Below are positions 12,401-19,828 of a stretch of DNA of 64,000 bases, piece by piece. The notes beneath the pieces were generated by a model. That model did not search any database. It was not told where the DNA came from and worked only from the letters and a program-made list of their open reading frames with translations. The stretch is from positions 5,821,862 through 5,885,861 of the forward strand of contig JABAKD010000018.1 in NCBI GenBank assembly GCA_012845835.1. The letters are read 5' to 3'. This stretch comes from Undaria pinnatifida (lineage: Eukaryota; Sar; Phaeophyceae; Laminariales; Alariaceae). Both the position numbers and the translations under genes were made by a program. Numbering within the stretch: the stretch's first letter is position 1; each line of letters begins with the position of its first letter.

Positions 12401-14300
12401 AGATACAAACCAATCCTTACATTTTAGTCCACAGAGGCAGTTTATTTATGTACACCATTTTTCACGGAGATTTCTTGCCTACGTCCCAGATGATGACAAG
12501 ACACCAAGCACGACGCCGTGTGTACGACCCTGCCGCCCAGCAGCAGCAGCAGGAGGCAGGGCCATGTGCGCGTGCCGTATCCCCTCCATCCTGCGGCGAG
12601 TTTTTTTGTCATAGCTAGCCTGTCATATATTGTCCTCGTCCTCCCTCGTTTTCAATGCGTATGTGCTCCTTTAACAACTTTCAACACAATTTATCAGCCA
12701 CATCCCAAGCCATCAGTGTGGGTCTGTCATACCCCCCCAACAACACGTGCCGCTTCCTGGCGATCTCTCCCCGGAATTATCCATACGTATCCTACAAACG
12801 GTCTAAAAATAAATGTGTTTTGAGAGTGAAGAGTGTTTCTCGATAACGGTATAACAGATCGCGGTCATGGGCAAGTCTATCGAGTACCCAAAAAGTGTAA
12901 AAAGTTCTGCTAGTGAGTACACCCAAGAAAATACCGGTTAAATGCGAAATCGATATTTTTTTGGGGCATTTTTTTTTTTGGATGTACATTAAACGGTCAT
13001 CACGTCCAGTAGTGATAACAATGTGTCCTTGCGCCACTCCCCGACGAACTTCCCGGAGGGGAACCTTGAAAATAGTACCACTCTGTTTCTACTACAGTAC
13101 TGCTGTTTCTCCTTTTCTCTTATTGATCCGGGTCCACCTATCTAGCGGGGTGTAGAGCGATGCTTGCCTCGGACCCCTGCAAAGTTCAAGGGTATACAGT
13201 ACACGAAGCAGGTGTGGGTAACCGCTTCTTTGCGTGCCCCAAACTCTTGCGTACGAGTATCGTATACCTACGATCTCGACCTCAATAGTTACGCGGCTTA
13301 GTATTGAACCACCGGGGACGCCGGCCTTCGTAATGAAATGATGGACGATGAATGCCAACTACAGACGGAGAACCCGAAGACGCGGAGAGCCAGTGTGGTT
13401 CAACGAGCGAGCATGGAGAGCTGCTTGCTGCTTGCCAGCTACCACAGCATCACATATCTACACGGTCCTCGCGCCAAGGAGAGAGAGACAACTACAAGGC
13501 CCGAACGCACAGAGAGAGCAGTGCGATGTAGCGCGCCGCCACCGACGCTATCCGCAGGGACATTAACGCGAGCACAGACAACCCTAGCGGAAAACAATCA
13601 AACCAATCAGGAGTAATGAAGCAACGATGAGTGTCGTACTCAAGCTTTGGTGTCTGCTACTGCTGTTGTACGTCCTGGTATTAGTAGTACCGGTAGACTA
13701 ATCTGTCGTCTGTTGTATAACAACTAATTATCTAGGTTTTAGGATAAAGAAGGGTGGTGCTGAGACGCCACACGCATGGGATGCACCCTCATCGCCGACA
13801 AGGAACACCACCACAAAAGAGACGTACCAGCGTAACCAACACCATCACATCATGTACCGAGCAATAGCTGTCCGACCGCAACTCCAGCGACTAAGTTGCC
13901 TTCATACCTGTCCAAGATCTAGCAGTGTCGAAGCCATTTTCCTTTGCTCCTCCGTAAGGACACCCTGGTTAGGCCCAAGAACCCCAACGACAGTCGACGC
14001 AATCCCGTCCACCGCGGCCGCCATACAACCCCATTCCCTGCGTCTAACACTCCCAGGCTTCAATGTTGCACCGCCAGCACGAGGAATGGAGCTATCGCAG
14101 TTCCCAGGGGACTCTATCGCGGCGCTAATGCTCCCGGCGGAGCTGCTAGTCTTGAGCCCGTTCGCGACCGGCATCGCACGTGCGGGGACGATGAAAGATT
14201 CCGCTGCAGCTACAAGGCAGAGAAGTACGGCGATTCCTGATGCGATGGAAATGGCCGAGCGGCGCGCCGGTCGGCAGCTTGATTGAGTGTACACCGTCAT
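327..14300 (-). CDS. USP: UDP-sugar pyrophosphorylase, plastid-targeted, 8 exons, 3' end outside window
   Basis: Joining 14300-13908, 7868-7746, 7093-6935, 6077-6015, 3864-3808, 2881-2723, 1654-1472 and 454-327 gives 421 codons plus 2 nt with no stop and consistent phases. Known of the family: USP makes UDP-sugars (Glc, Gal, GlcA, Xyl, Ara) from UTP and sugar-1-phosphate; the Arabidopsis enzyme is about 614 residues. Seen here, in family order: YPGG (162-165), NPFEGF (185-190), the nucleotide-binding loop [10 protein letters not shown] (227-236), VIMTSEDT (283-290), KPHGHGDVH (342-350), FFQDTN (372-377) and CVPRKAKEA near 402. Residues 1-35 are a signal peptide (hydrophobic 16-33) followed by Phe36 (ES/FIVP), resembling the stramenopile ASAFAP plastid signal; residues 36-110 are Ser/Ala/Gly-rich and poorly acidic, as expected of a transit peptide. 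About 190-200 C-terminal residues should lie left of position 1. Plastid location suggests UDP-sugars for galacto- or sulfolipid synthesis (inference). Family call very likely; location likely. Confidence 0.88.
549..632 (-). repeat. USP: Degenerate copy of USP exon 8 acceptor and 5' edge
   Basis: Runs parallel to 385-470 with substitutions only: the exon start through the ...CCATATGC segment plus intron sequence upstream of the acceptor (TTTAAAGGAGCG versus TATAAAGGAGCG). It has its own acceptor-like CAGCCCAG. Offset is about 163 bp. The copied codons have diverged (GVSSS has become VVSSS). Confidence 0.75.
674..776. repeat. (GAT)n microsatellite, imperfect
   Basis: About 100 bp of GAT/GAC/AAT triplets in USP intron 7. 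Reading frames through it give Met- or Asp-runs and are not genes. Confidence 0.9.
935..975 (-). repeat. USP: Degenerate copy of USP exon 7 3' edge and donor
   Basis: Reverse complement reads ...TTCCAAGACACCAGTGCC TTG then GTGGGTAC, matching exon 7 TTCCAGGACACGAACGCT TTG|GTGGGTAC. It lies about 530 bp downstream of the real exon end, inside intron 7, and keeps the donor. Confidence 0.72.
1472..1654 (-). CDS. USP: USP exon 7: KPHGHGDVH motif
   Basis: 61 codons, VPALGDSS...KPHGHGDVH...FFFQDTNAL, between acceptor TTTTCTAG and donor [18 protein letters not shown] and FFQDTN are hallmark USP motifs. Confidence 0.88.
1818..1889 (-). repeat. USP: Degenerate copy of USP exon 7 5' edge
   Basis: Parallels 1593-1664: GCGTGAA...AGGACGAGGCT...GTCGCCCAACG.GGGC. 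Offset is about 225 bp, upstream of the exon in gene orientation. Translation still resembles [12 protein letters not shown] (exon 7: [12 protein letters not shown]). Confidence 0.75.
2723..2881 (-). CDS. USP: USP exon 6, ending at a GC donor
   Basis: 53 codons, AKCRRLPG...[12 protein letters not shown]...VMQDK. The acceptor is ATGATAG|GCC. The only join that restores the family alignment (QDK|VPALGD, as plant QEK-VACLDD) uses donor AAG|GCAAGG, a GC-AG intron. Reading through would add unrelated residues. Confidence 0.82.
2900..3800. other. USP intron 5, no gene seen
   Basis: Holds short repeated words such as CACTATAGAGGGA (3236-3310, 3400-3440). A weak copy of the exon 5 donor edge (ATCGGTACAT..CTG.CAGA.CG) lies at 3724-3748 versus 3798-3822. 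Otherwise I see nothing recognisable. Confidence 0.4.
3808..3864 (-). CDS. USP: USP exon 5
   Basis: A 19-codon micro-exon ([19 protein letters not shown]) between acceptor CATACAG and donor CAG|GTATGT. It aligns without gaps to the plant ETTTGTCFLQHYIESILALQ segment directly after the ALP motif, which supports both joins. Confidence 0.85.
4255..5340. repeat. 157-bp tandem repeat array, about 6 units, interrupted by a MITE
   Basis: The word AGGCC(A/T)TGGGATT recurs at 4721, 4877, 5035 and 5191 (steps 156, 158, 156). Each unit has GATCGGGTTGCTTGCAC, CAGCATCAGTTTTTTGCCTC and GGTTAGGAGCC(T)CGGG. The first unit is split by MITE-A copy 1: its left half ends at 4297 and its right half resumes at 4551. 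The array lies in USP intron 4. Confidence 0.88.
4298..4550. mobile_element. MITE-A copy 1 (TSD ATCG)
   Basis: Ends GACGCGTGCTACGA...TCGTAGCACGCGTC are perfect inverted repeats. ATCG lies at 4294-4297 and 4551-4554. The uninterrupted sister units read TTGATCGGGTTGC with one ATCG, so the insertion and its 4-bp duplication are directly visible. 253 bp, no coding capacity. Confidence 0.9.
5820..5990. repeat. Dispersed repeat R7, about 170 bp
   Basis: Matches 53208-53385: GCCGG.AGGGACAGCTCGCGCT, CGCCAGCTGGCGCTGGATT, ACACGACGTGT, ACGTGGAAGTGTGGTG and CATCCGCCGGAGGAT. Partial copies lie at 25475-25505, 27450-27540 and 42505-42585. A further copy (61365-61436 plus 63197-63220) is split by the hAT-like element. 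Function unknown. Confidence 0.8.
6015..6077 (-). CDS. USP: USP exon 4: nucleotide-binding loop
   Basis: A 21-codon micro-exon encoding [21 protein letters not shown], the signature glycine-rich loop of USP. The acceptor is a clear polypyrimidine tract ending TTGCCCAG; the donor is GAG|GTGCGG. Phase 0 at both ends. Confidence 0.88.
6285..6425 (-). repeat. Dispersed repeat rich in GGTCAAGGGTGTCAAA, copy 1
   Basis: The reverse complement matches 37690-37830: CAGCGGTCAAGGGTGTCAAA.CGATCGTTC, then ACTAAA.CTAGTAGTTTGGC. Related GTCAAGG-rich sequence is at 43560-43860. Confidence 0.65.
6678..6702. repeat. Poly-C tract
   Basis: More than 20 consecutive C in USP intron 3. Confidence 0.95.
6729..6917 (-). 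repeat. USP: Two degenerate copies of USP exon 3 3' edge and donor
   Basis: 6889-6917 and 6729-6790 each repeat the exon 3 end (reverse complement GCGAARACGGGRTT.) followed by donor-like GTACGT or AAGTACGT and GGATGGTA. The farther copy also retains GGTACCGA.GAGCTTGA from FGTEEFD. Both lie downstream of the exon in gene orientation. Confidence 0.75.
6935..7093 (-). CDS. USP: USP exon 3
   Basis: 53 codons from ARQLLKEA through NPFEGFTP and LVFGTEEF to TGFVL, ending at the strong donor CTG|GTAAGT. The acceptor I use (GCGCAG before GCGCGGCAG) keeps phase 0. Coding could extend a few codons upstream if another AG is used. Confidence 0.82.
7195..7380. repeat. A/C-rich imperfect tandem repeat (CGCTTGACAAAACC)
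   Basis: CG(C)TTGACAAAAC and AACCCA(C/A) words recur at 7213, 7293 and 7346, and similar words at 7570-7590. It lies in USP intron 2. Reading frames through it are Lys/Pro/Thr-rich noise. Confidence 0.5.
7746..7868 (-). CDS. USP: USP exon 2
   Basis: 41 codons, phase 0 at both ends, beginning [11 protein letters not shown] and ending [12 protein letters not shown]. The acceptor ends ...GGTATCAG after a pyrimidine-rich stretch; the donor is AAG|GTTTGA. The order NGQ-shLF-xW-PAxG...YPGG matches the N-terminal region of plant USP, so no exon appears to be missing across the 6-kb intron 1. Confidence 0.85.
7962..8265 (+). mobile_element. SINE-2 copy 1, near full length, (AAC)n tail
   Basis: Runs from TACGTGGTAGTC through GGTGGCAAGCGG, GCACCAGTACGGACCTGGCAC, CCCGATTTCAC, CCTGTGACCACGGACTTG and GCGAGTTAATGTGAG to a tail (AAC)n. 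Other copies: 37295-37595, 44425-44555, 50768-51060, 52508-52682, 60786-61005, 63405-63485 (minus) and 58364-58530 (plus). The fixed 3' end with a simple-sequence tail is SINE-like. I cannot find convincing Pol III boxes. Confidence 0.7.
8512..8573 (-). repeat. USP: Degenerate copy of USP exon 2 acceptor and 5' edge
   Basis: Parallels 7860-7922: GATGTGGC.CTG..ACCGCG.GCAGAAACGAGAGCAA..CGAACCGGAAA. It keeps AG before the exon-like GCCACATC. Offset is about 650 bp upstream in gene orientation. Confidence 0.78.
8790..8878. mobile_element. MITE-C copy (TTAA type)
   Basis: TTAACCCCTTTAGAGCCCCC...CCCTATACTAA..TCAAGTAA.TTTGTCCCCAAAA.GGGTTTCCAGTTG.GAAGGGG.TAA. About 90 bp with inverted ends (TTAACCCCTTTA / TTG.AAGGGG.TAA). 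Partial or whole copies: 9856-9925, 24850-24939, 33187-33235, 39605-39660, 39703-39770, 42112-42200, 45585-45672, 46545-46632, 53733-53795, 56793-56883, 57070-57165, 57367-57456. Confidence 0.85.
9391..9715 (+). mobile_element. SINE-1 copy 1, tRNA-derived
   Basis: The head has an A box (TGGCGTATCAGG) at 9402-9413 and a B box (GAGTTCGAGTCCC) near 9450, spaced as in tRNA genes. The body ends CCTGTGACCACGGCTTGTCCAGAAGCTGGAA... with an A-rich tail. Other copies: 34805-35400 (plus, 5' truncated, AAT tail), 51341-51622 (minus), 63663-63965 (minus, A box TGGCGTAGCAGG). Confidence 0.85.
10862..11012. repeat. 33-bp GC-rich minisatellite
   Basis: About five units of CCCCGGGGAT.G.GTTTC(C/T)GCATCCC in USP intron 1. 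Confidence 0.75.
11094..12620. repeat. Compound tandem repeat with a 143-bp inner array
   Basis: GTACGTGCGCGTGGCGAGTC recurs at 11470, 11613 and 11756 (period exactly 143). Flanking 380-400-bp blocks 11094-11470 and 11875-12283, and a shorter block 12330-12600, are also homologous. GCAGC-rich words and CATCCTTACATTTA(A/C)GTCCACAG mark each block. It lies in USP intron 1 and has no convincing coding. Confidence 0.85.
12650..13850. other. Intron 1 sequence, nothing recognised
   Basis: No exon-like frame, tRNA signal or known repeat family stands out. A T-rich tract is at 12956-12980. Confidence 0.4.
13908..14300 (-). CDS. USP: USP exon 1: start codon, plastid leader, first catalytic-domain residues
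   Basis: 131 codons, phase 0 at the end. The ATG at 14300-14298 is chosen because a textbook signal peptide follows directly (Arg-rich n-region, hydrophobic run [11 protein letters not shown], cleavage before Phe36). The frame stays open upstream to 14489, but that stretch has no targeting character. The exon ends LLDLGQ, equivalent to the ...LLENGQ segment of plant USP, at donor CAG|GTATGA. Confidence 0.85.
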
Positions 14301-14950
14301 ACTGCTGGCTTGTTGGGCAGAACTGCACACCAGCTGGCAACACCGGCAGTAGCAAGAGGGCAGGACCATCATGTAACATGAGAGTAGATTGACCAACCCC
14401 GGCAGCCGTTTAAAGAACGCCTCAGAATATAGTATAACCCCTTGAGATCCAATCTTGCCCTCAAATCTCGCACCTCGAACCTCGAACACACATGCTCCTC
14501 AACACCCGACCTCATTTCGCACTGCGTTCAATCTTGCTCGCATGGATACTCAAGGTGAGGAGCGAGAGAGTTGTATGCCGGTGCCGATGCTGTCTTCTAG
14601 GATTGCTGGAACCCCATCGCAGCAGGGGAATCTTGTTCCTTTAGAACGATCATTGATCTTCCCGCCTCATTCATCGTCCAGCGTTCACTCATGTAATGTT
14701 TTTCCGCTACGGGCTTAAATTTAAGGATATATTACATTTAATATTAAGATCAAAAAGGTTCTTAAGTTGTCGTCCAAATTGACACCACTTTGAGCGGAAA
14801 TATAAGACTTATTAAATATTATATTAAAAAATACAACAGTATTTATATTAAAATCCATATCGATAGTCAACATGGAACACATGTGGAGAAGAACAAAGAA
14901 CGCACCACAGCAGCTGCAGCACAGCAGCACGACGGCCAAGTTGCAACCGC
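14301..14950. promoter_or_regulatory. USP 5' flank with an AT-rich block
   Basis: Directly upstream of the USP start. 14720-14870 is markedly AT-rich (TTTAATATTAAGATC, TTATTAAATATTATATTAAAA) in an otherwise balanced region, so it could contain the promoter. No TATA or initiator can be assigned with confidence. Confidence 0.25.
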
Positions 14951-16290
14951 CTAATGTGCCACCCTCCCTTATTTCCAGCTTATTTCCCACGACGAGTATT
15001 TGACCTAGGCCCTCTCACAAAACTCGAACACCGAGTACTGAAAATCGTTCGCCGGCCTCGCTCGCGCGAGCCATCAGCCATCGATGCCAAGGACATTCGT
15101 ACGTTTTCGTGTTTCATGGTTTCTTTCCAAGTTTGGAAAAAATATGCGCGTACGGATTTTTTGCATGAACAAACGTAACACGATAACACGACAGACGATG
15201 GAAGATGAGACAGGAATAATGAATACAAGTAGCATCGTGGCGTATGAGGGTTTCGTCGTTTCGTCTGAAGACAGCAACGATACATAGAACTTTCATCAGA
15301 GTAGATACTGGCTGGCGCAGCCAGTACAATATCCCTGGTACAGTTGTAGAAATCAGCAAACAGTTTACTACTGGTACCAGGTACACATTGGTTGGACAGG
15401 GCATACCACGACTCCACGATATACGATGGTCTAGCTCGCCACACTTCCACGTATTTTCATACGCGTCGTGTGTCGATTTAACCCAGTTGCTTTCGCAGCC
15501 CAACGCTAGCTGGCGCACCCTTCGAATGCCATGGGGCGCCCCGCTTCATAGGGCACCATGGAGTCTCCATTGTTGTTGTTTTTCTCGCCCGTAGTCACAG
15601 GACCGGCTCCAGTCTCTCTATGGGGCAACCCAATCCCATGGGATACGATGGGTGTGGTAATGCCCCACGGTATATCCCGTGGTCGACCATAGGATAAGCC
15701 CACCGGAATGTCCCATGGGCGGTCCCATGGCGAATCGCCACGACACGTTACATGCTCCGAAACCACCCGTGGGCCGTCGCACGGTAACATGGTATGCACT
15801 CTTTGGGATGTATGGTGGGGTACTCGTTGATTGTGCTTGTACAAGGATATTGCAACGACAAAGGGTTGATGATGTGGTGAGATTGGAATTAGAGGCACGG
15901 TCAAGGGGGTTGGGCTCCCCAGGGATGGAAGTCCAGTTCTGAGAGAGAGCAGGTTCGGCAAACAAGTTAGCAACTCTGACTTGGAACTACTACTGCTGTA
16001 TATCGAATTTCACCCGCCCACATCATGTCACCTCGTGGGATTACGTCCCCCGCGCACTCTCTTGTACTGTCTGATTCGGCGCTGTGGGGTGGGAGTTCGT
16101 CCTCGCGTCGCTACGAACCTCGCGTTCGTGATAGTAGCTGCACTACGGTGGGTCGCTCGCGTAAGAAGAGCACAAGTGGTAGCTTGTCGGCCGGTGCAGT
16201 GGGTAGCCCAGCTTCTCGCATCCAGGCTGTTACGCAGCCTCGAATGTTGTCTCCACCCCCCTCTCGCCGGCTAGAGGATTTCTTGTCGAG
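14950..16290. other. No gene recognised
   Basis: Short palindromes CCCATGG/CCATGGG and GGTATATCCC recur at 15520-15740. Frames through it lack exon character. Confidence 0.35.
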
Positions 16291-17728
16291 GACACCCCAC
16301 CCCGTCAAGCACCACCGCAGCAGCAATCCTGTCACGAGCCGGAGGCGTCGTTCGTTGCTGCTAGAGGTACCGTCTGCTCGTGCTGTCCCTACACCCCCCC
16401 CGATGAATTGCCCACAAACGCTCGTTGGACTTTTTCCTGTGCGTCGCCGCTATATGTCGTATCGGGACGTTGCAGCAGCTCGATCACTCGTCACACGCCC
16501 GTCCACTCCGCCCGCAAGGGGCGACGCGGGTGTGGGTCAGCCCCCGCGCTCCCTTGTGGTCCCCTCCTCGCCGGAGGGGAAAAGGGCCCGGCACCCGGCC
16601 CGGCCGCCGCCACGGCTGCATCTTCCGCAGCGGTGCCGGGTAACGTGGTGGGTGTTCTGGGTAGTATGGGTTGTCCGCCTGTCGGGTCTGAGATAGAGGA
16701 TCTGGACATGTCCTCGCGGTTGGGTTGCTTTCGTGAGGACCGGATGAGGGCAGTAGGCCTCGACCCATCAGCTAGCGCGGTATCTACGCCAGCAGGTCGT
16801 AGTGAGACCATCGTGCCTGTAATGGTGCGTGATGGCTGATCGTGCTGGGTAAAGGAGGAGCGCGGTTGAGGTAGGGGAGTCGCTGACACACCCCATATTG
16901 TCAATCCACCTTGTAGCCAAGATGAAATGATAGCTCGCGCCCTCCAGGCTGAGATGGATGCCTCAGACCCGGCAGAAGATAAAGAGCAGGAAGCAGCCGA
17001 CGACTCAGAGCTCGCAAAACGACTGCCAGCCTGAGTAGTGTCTCAGGCATCTGTCTCAGCCTGGAGGGCGCGAGCTATCATTTGATCTTGGCTGCAAGGT
17101 GGGTTGACAATATGGAGTGCGTCAGCGACTCCCCTACACCCGCTGCGCTCCTGTTTTACCCGGTACGATCGACCGTTCCACACTACTACGGTACAATGCC
17201 CCCATCAGGCCCTGCGGCGGTGGTTACCACGCTCGCCGACAAATCCAGGCCTGCCACTGTCATCCGGTTCTCACGAGACTAACCCAACCGCGAGAACAAC
17301 AAGCTCGGGTTCGCCATTGCGAACTCAATAGGCGAACGACCCAAACCAGTCAGCGCACTCACCACGTCGCCCGGCACCGCTGCAGAAGCGGCAACCGGGG
17401 CGGCGGCCGGGCCGGGTGCCGGGCCCTTCCCCTCCGGCGAGGAGGGGACCACAGGACAGCGCGGGGCCTGATCCGTACCCGGGTTGCCCCTCACGGGCGA
17501 AGAGGACGGGACGGGCGTGTGACGGGTGATTGAGCTGCTGCAACGTCCCAATACGACATACAGCGGCGACGCACAGGAAAATCCAACGAGCATTTCGTAG
17601 ACAATCGCATCGAAGGGGGGGGGGGGTGTAGATAGCACGAGCAGACGGCACCTCTAGCAGCAACCAACGGCGGCTCTGGCCCGTGACAAGTTTACTCCTG
17701 CGGTGGTGCTTGATGGGGTGGGGTGTGC
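16291..17728. repeat. Large near-palindrome (two arms of about 680 bp, loop about 70 bp)
   Basis: The left arm 16291-16968 matches the reverse complement of 17039-17728 along its length: ACCCCACCCCGTCAAGCACC; TAGAGGTACCGTCTGCTCGTGC; CTCGCCGGAGGGGAA; GGAGTCGCTGAC; GATAGCTCGCGCCCTCCAGG. The arms differ by many substitutions, so it is not a recent duplication. Both arms carry Pro/Ala/Ser-rich frames. Confidence 0.85.
16871..17034 (+). CDS. Putative terminal exon in the left palindrome arm
   Basis: After the acceptor-like GGTTGAG, one frame reads GVADTPHIVNPPCSQDEMIA then RALQAEMDASDPAEDKEQ and ends ELAKRLPA before TGA at 17032-17034. Composition is natural (acidic, helix-prone). The inverted copy on the minus strand (17037-17180) keeps the first part but reaches TGA after AETDA, so it is truncated. 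Function unknown; host gene or transposon origin is open. Confidence 0.4.
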
Positions 17729-17784
17729 GACCATAAATTGTTTTCGGCTGGGTGAGTAGCAGATCTAGGCTGTAAGTATCGCAG

Positions 17785-18300
17785 GAACCTGGAGAAGAAG
17801 TGAGTCTTCCTTACTGGTGGTAGCATAGGTTGGCGCTGTACAGCAGCTATCTGAGGAGAGCCAGCTTGTCCTGCAGGTACTGTTGGAGTAGGGTTGTGTT
17901 TGTCAGAATCAGGAAGAGTTAAGAAACATTTTGGAGCAAGGTTGAGCATAAAAAAACGAGCCACATCCGATCGGCTCCTTGATGGTGCTGCTGGAAGCTG
18001 ATCCTATTGTTCGGGGTGTCAGTGCAGTAGCTCGGGTTCGAGGGGAATTGTTCGTTTATTGATGTCTCTACGGCAAGTGGTTGAGGACAGGAAATGGCGA
18101 GAGACTGATCGGGTCAGGCTCGTTAATCATGGTCAATCTTGCTCCAAAATGGCACGTAGCTCTTCCTAATTTGGACGAGCACCACCCTATTAACAATACC
18201 TGCAGGAAAAGCTCTCCTCAGAGAGTTGCTGTCCAACGCCACCTATGCTACTACCACCTAGAAAGACTCACTTCTTCACCAGCCACCTGTGTTACTTACA
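17785..18300. repeat. Second inverted repeat beside the palindrome
   Basis: 17785-17970 (GAAGAAGTGAGTCTTCC..., CCTGCAGGTA, TTTTGGAGCAAG) matches the reverse complement of 18119-18295. Frames in both arms translate to related peptides containing NLAPK. Confidence 0.75.
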
Positions 18301-18309
18301 CCCAAGCTC

Positions 18310-18962
18310 TGCGGCTTTCGACGCCAACGGACACTCGCCCTTTCTATTCTTGCAACGTACCCCATGCTTCCCAATGTATCCCATGAAAATTCTCACCAAA
18401 ATACTGAGTTTTAGCGTACAATTTCTCGTTTGGTCCTCTTCGTTCAATCTTCGCTTCTTCGCGCTGTAATTCGGTAAACCTGTGATTTCTTATGAGTGAA
18501 ATTCCGTCTGGAACAACCGATAACAAAGGATAAACGGAATTCTTGCTCTTGAAGAATTTGCAAGTACCATAATCAAGCATCCTACAGTACCTTCTTCCCA
18601 GAGAAAGCTCCTGTTTCCACTTTAATTCCTACTGAACTCAGCTGCTCACACTAGTTCCTGGTTAAATTCCAATCTCACCACAGTTATATTAGGGAGTTCC
18701 GACAGTAGATTGGCTTTATGATAGCGGGAAATTGATTGCGTACTATCCCCGGTTGGGAGGCTTTTCTATTCTGCTGGTGTACCCGCACTCGACTGCTCTA
18801 CTTGATTTGTCCCGGCAAGGGAGCTTAGTACACAGATATTTTTTTTCCGGGGTGGCCGGTATGACAAGCCCAAGCAGGCTGGCTTTTGACACGTTTTAGT
18901 ACGACCAGCCCGAGCAGGTTTGCTTTTTTTTTACAGCAGGCAACATACGTCACGGACGACTA
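18310..18962. other. Stretch without a recognised gene
   Basis: Contains a short direct repeat, CAAGCCC.AGCAGG.T.GCTTTT at 18864-18884 and 18904-18930. No exon-like frame. Confidence 0.35.
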
Positions 18963-19828
18963 CCGTAAACTACACAAGATAACACACCCCCGGTGATACG
19001 TTTGAGCGCTTGAAAATATTATCACCGGGTGTGGTATCCTGTGGGGGGTGTGGTATCTTGTGTAGCCCCGGTGATAGAGTACTGGTCGCGGCGGCCCCCA
19101 GGGGGTGTGAAAAAACCAGGGGGTGTGATAGCACGTCCGACCACCCACAGGGTACGTTTGGGGGTGTGATAAACCAGGGGGTGTGATAGCTCGTCCGAAC
19201 ACCCACAGGGTGTGTTCGGGGGTGTGATAAATGAGGGTGTGTGATAAACCAGGGGGTGTGATAACCTCCGAACACCCACAGGTCGTGCTTGGGGGGGGAT
19301 ACCGAAACACTCCTTGTAGAGTTGAGCGGCTGCTGGTGAGGCGATGCGGGGGCTGTCATGTTGGTGCCTGCTGCTGCTGGTAGATCAGCAGCAGCAGCAG
19401 GAGGACTCGTGGCAGGAGTCGCTTGTGTAGGAGAAGTGCGCTCGAGTTGAAAGAACGACGTGATCTGTGGCGCCTGCTGTACTGCTGCGGTCGAAGCAGT
19501 TGTCGGAGAAGCGGGGGCACTTGCAGAGGCATTCTGCTCTCCCTCAACGTTCATGTTCTTGGAGGTCTCCACACGGGGTGTTCCCTCCGCACACAGGGTG
19601 TGGTGTTGTGTGCCCATGGGGCAGATGTTCTATGACCCCGGTGGTAGAAAGGAGGGGCCCCGTGAACGTATGCGGCGTAACTAAAATTATCACCGGGGTG
19701 TGGTATCTTGTGTAGCCCCGGTGGTAAATCAATGGTTGCAAAAATGCGCCCAAAATTATCACCGGGGTGTCGTATTCTGTGGGGGGGGTGGTATCTTATG
19801 TGGGTGTGTTATCTTGTGTAGTTTACGG
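18963..19828. mobile_element. TIR element of 866 bp with a captured coding-like fragment
   Basis: The 27-bp terminal inverted repeats are perfect (CCGTAAACTACACAAGATAA... and its complement). The inside has tandem copies of GGGGGTGTGATAAACCAGGG and of ATTATCACCGGGGTGTGGTAT. Between these, 19320-19620 (minus) is unlike the rest and reads as a Ser/Thr/Ala/Pro-rich segment with QITSFFQLE. Related ends occur at 52425-52468 and 55737-55766. No transposase. No clear target duplication. Confidence 0.75.

Noticed and set aside
13902-14489. Start of USP at the upstream Met (14489)
   Set aside because: The extra 63 residues precede a perfect signal peptide that would then be internal; the Met at 14300 is more consistent.
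16025-16696. 223-codon Ser/Arg/Pro-rich frame as an intact gene
   Set aside because: Several frames are open across this GC-rich arm and the inverted copy does not preserve it; not convincing as a single coding exon.
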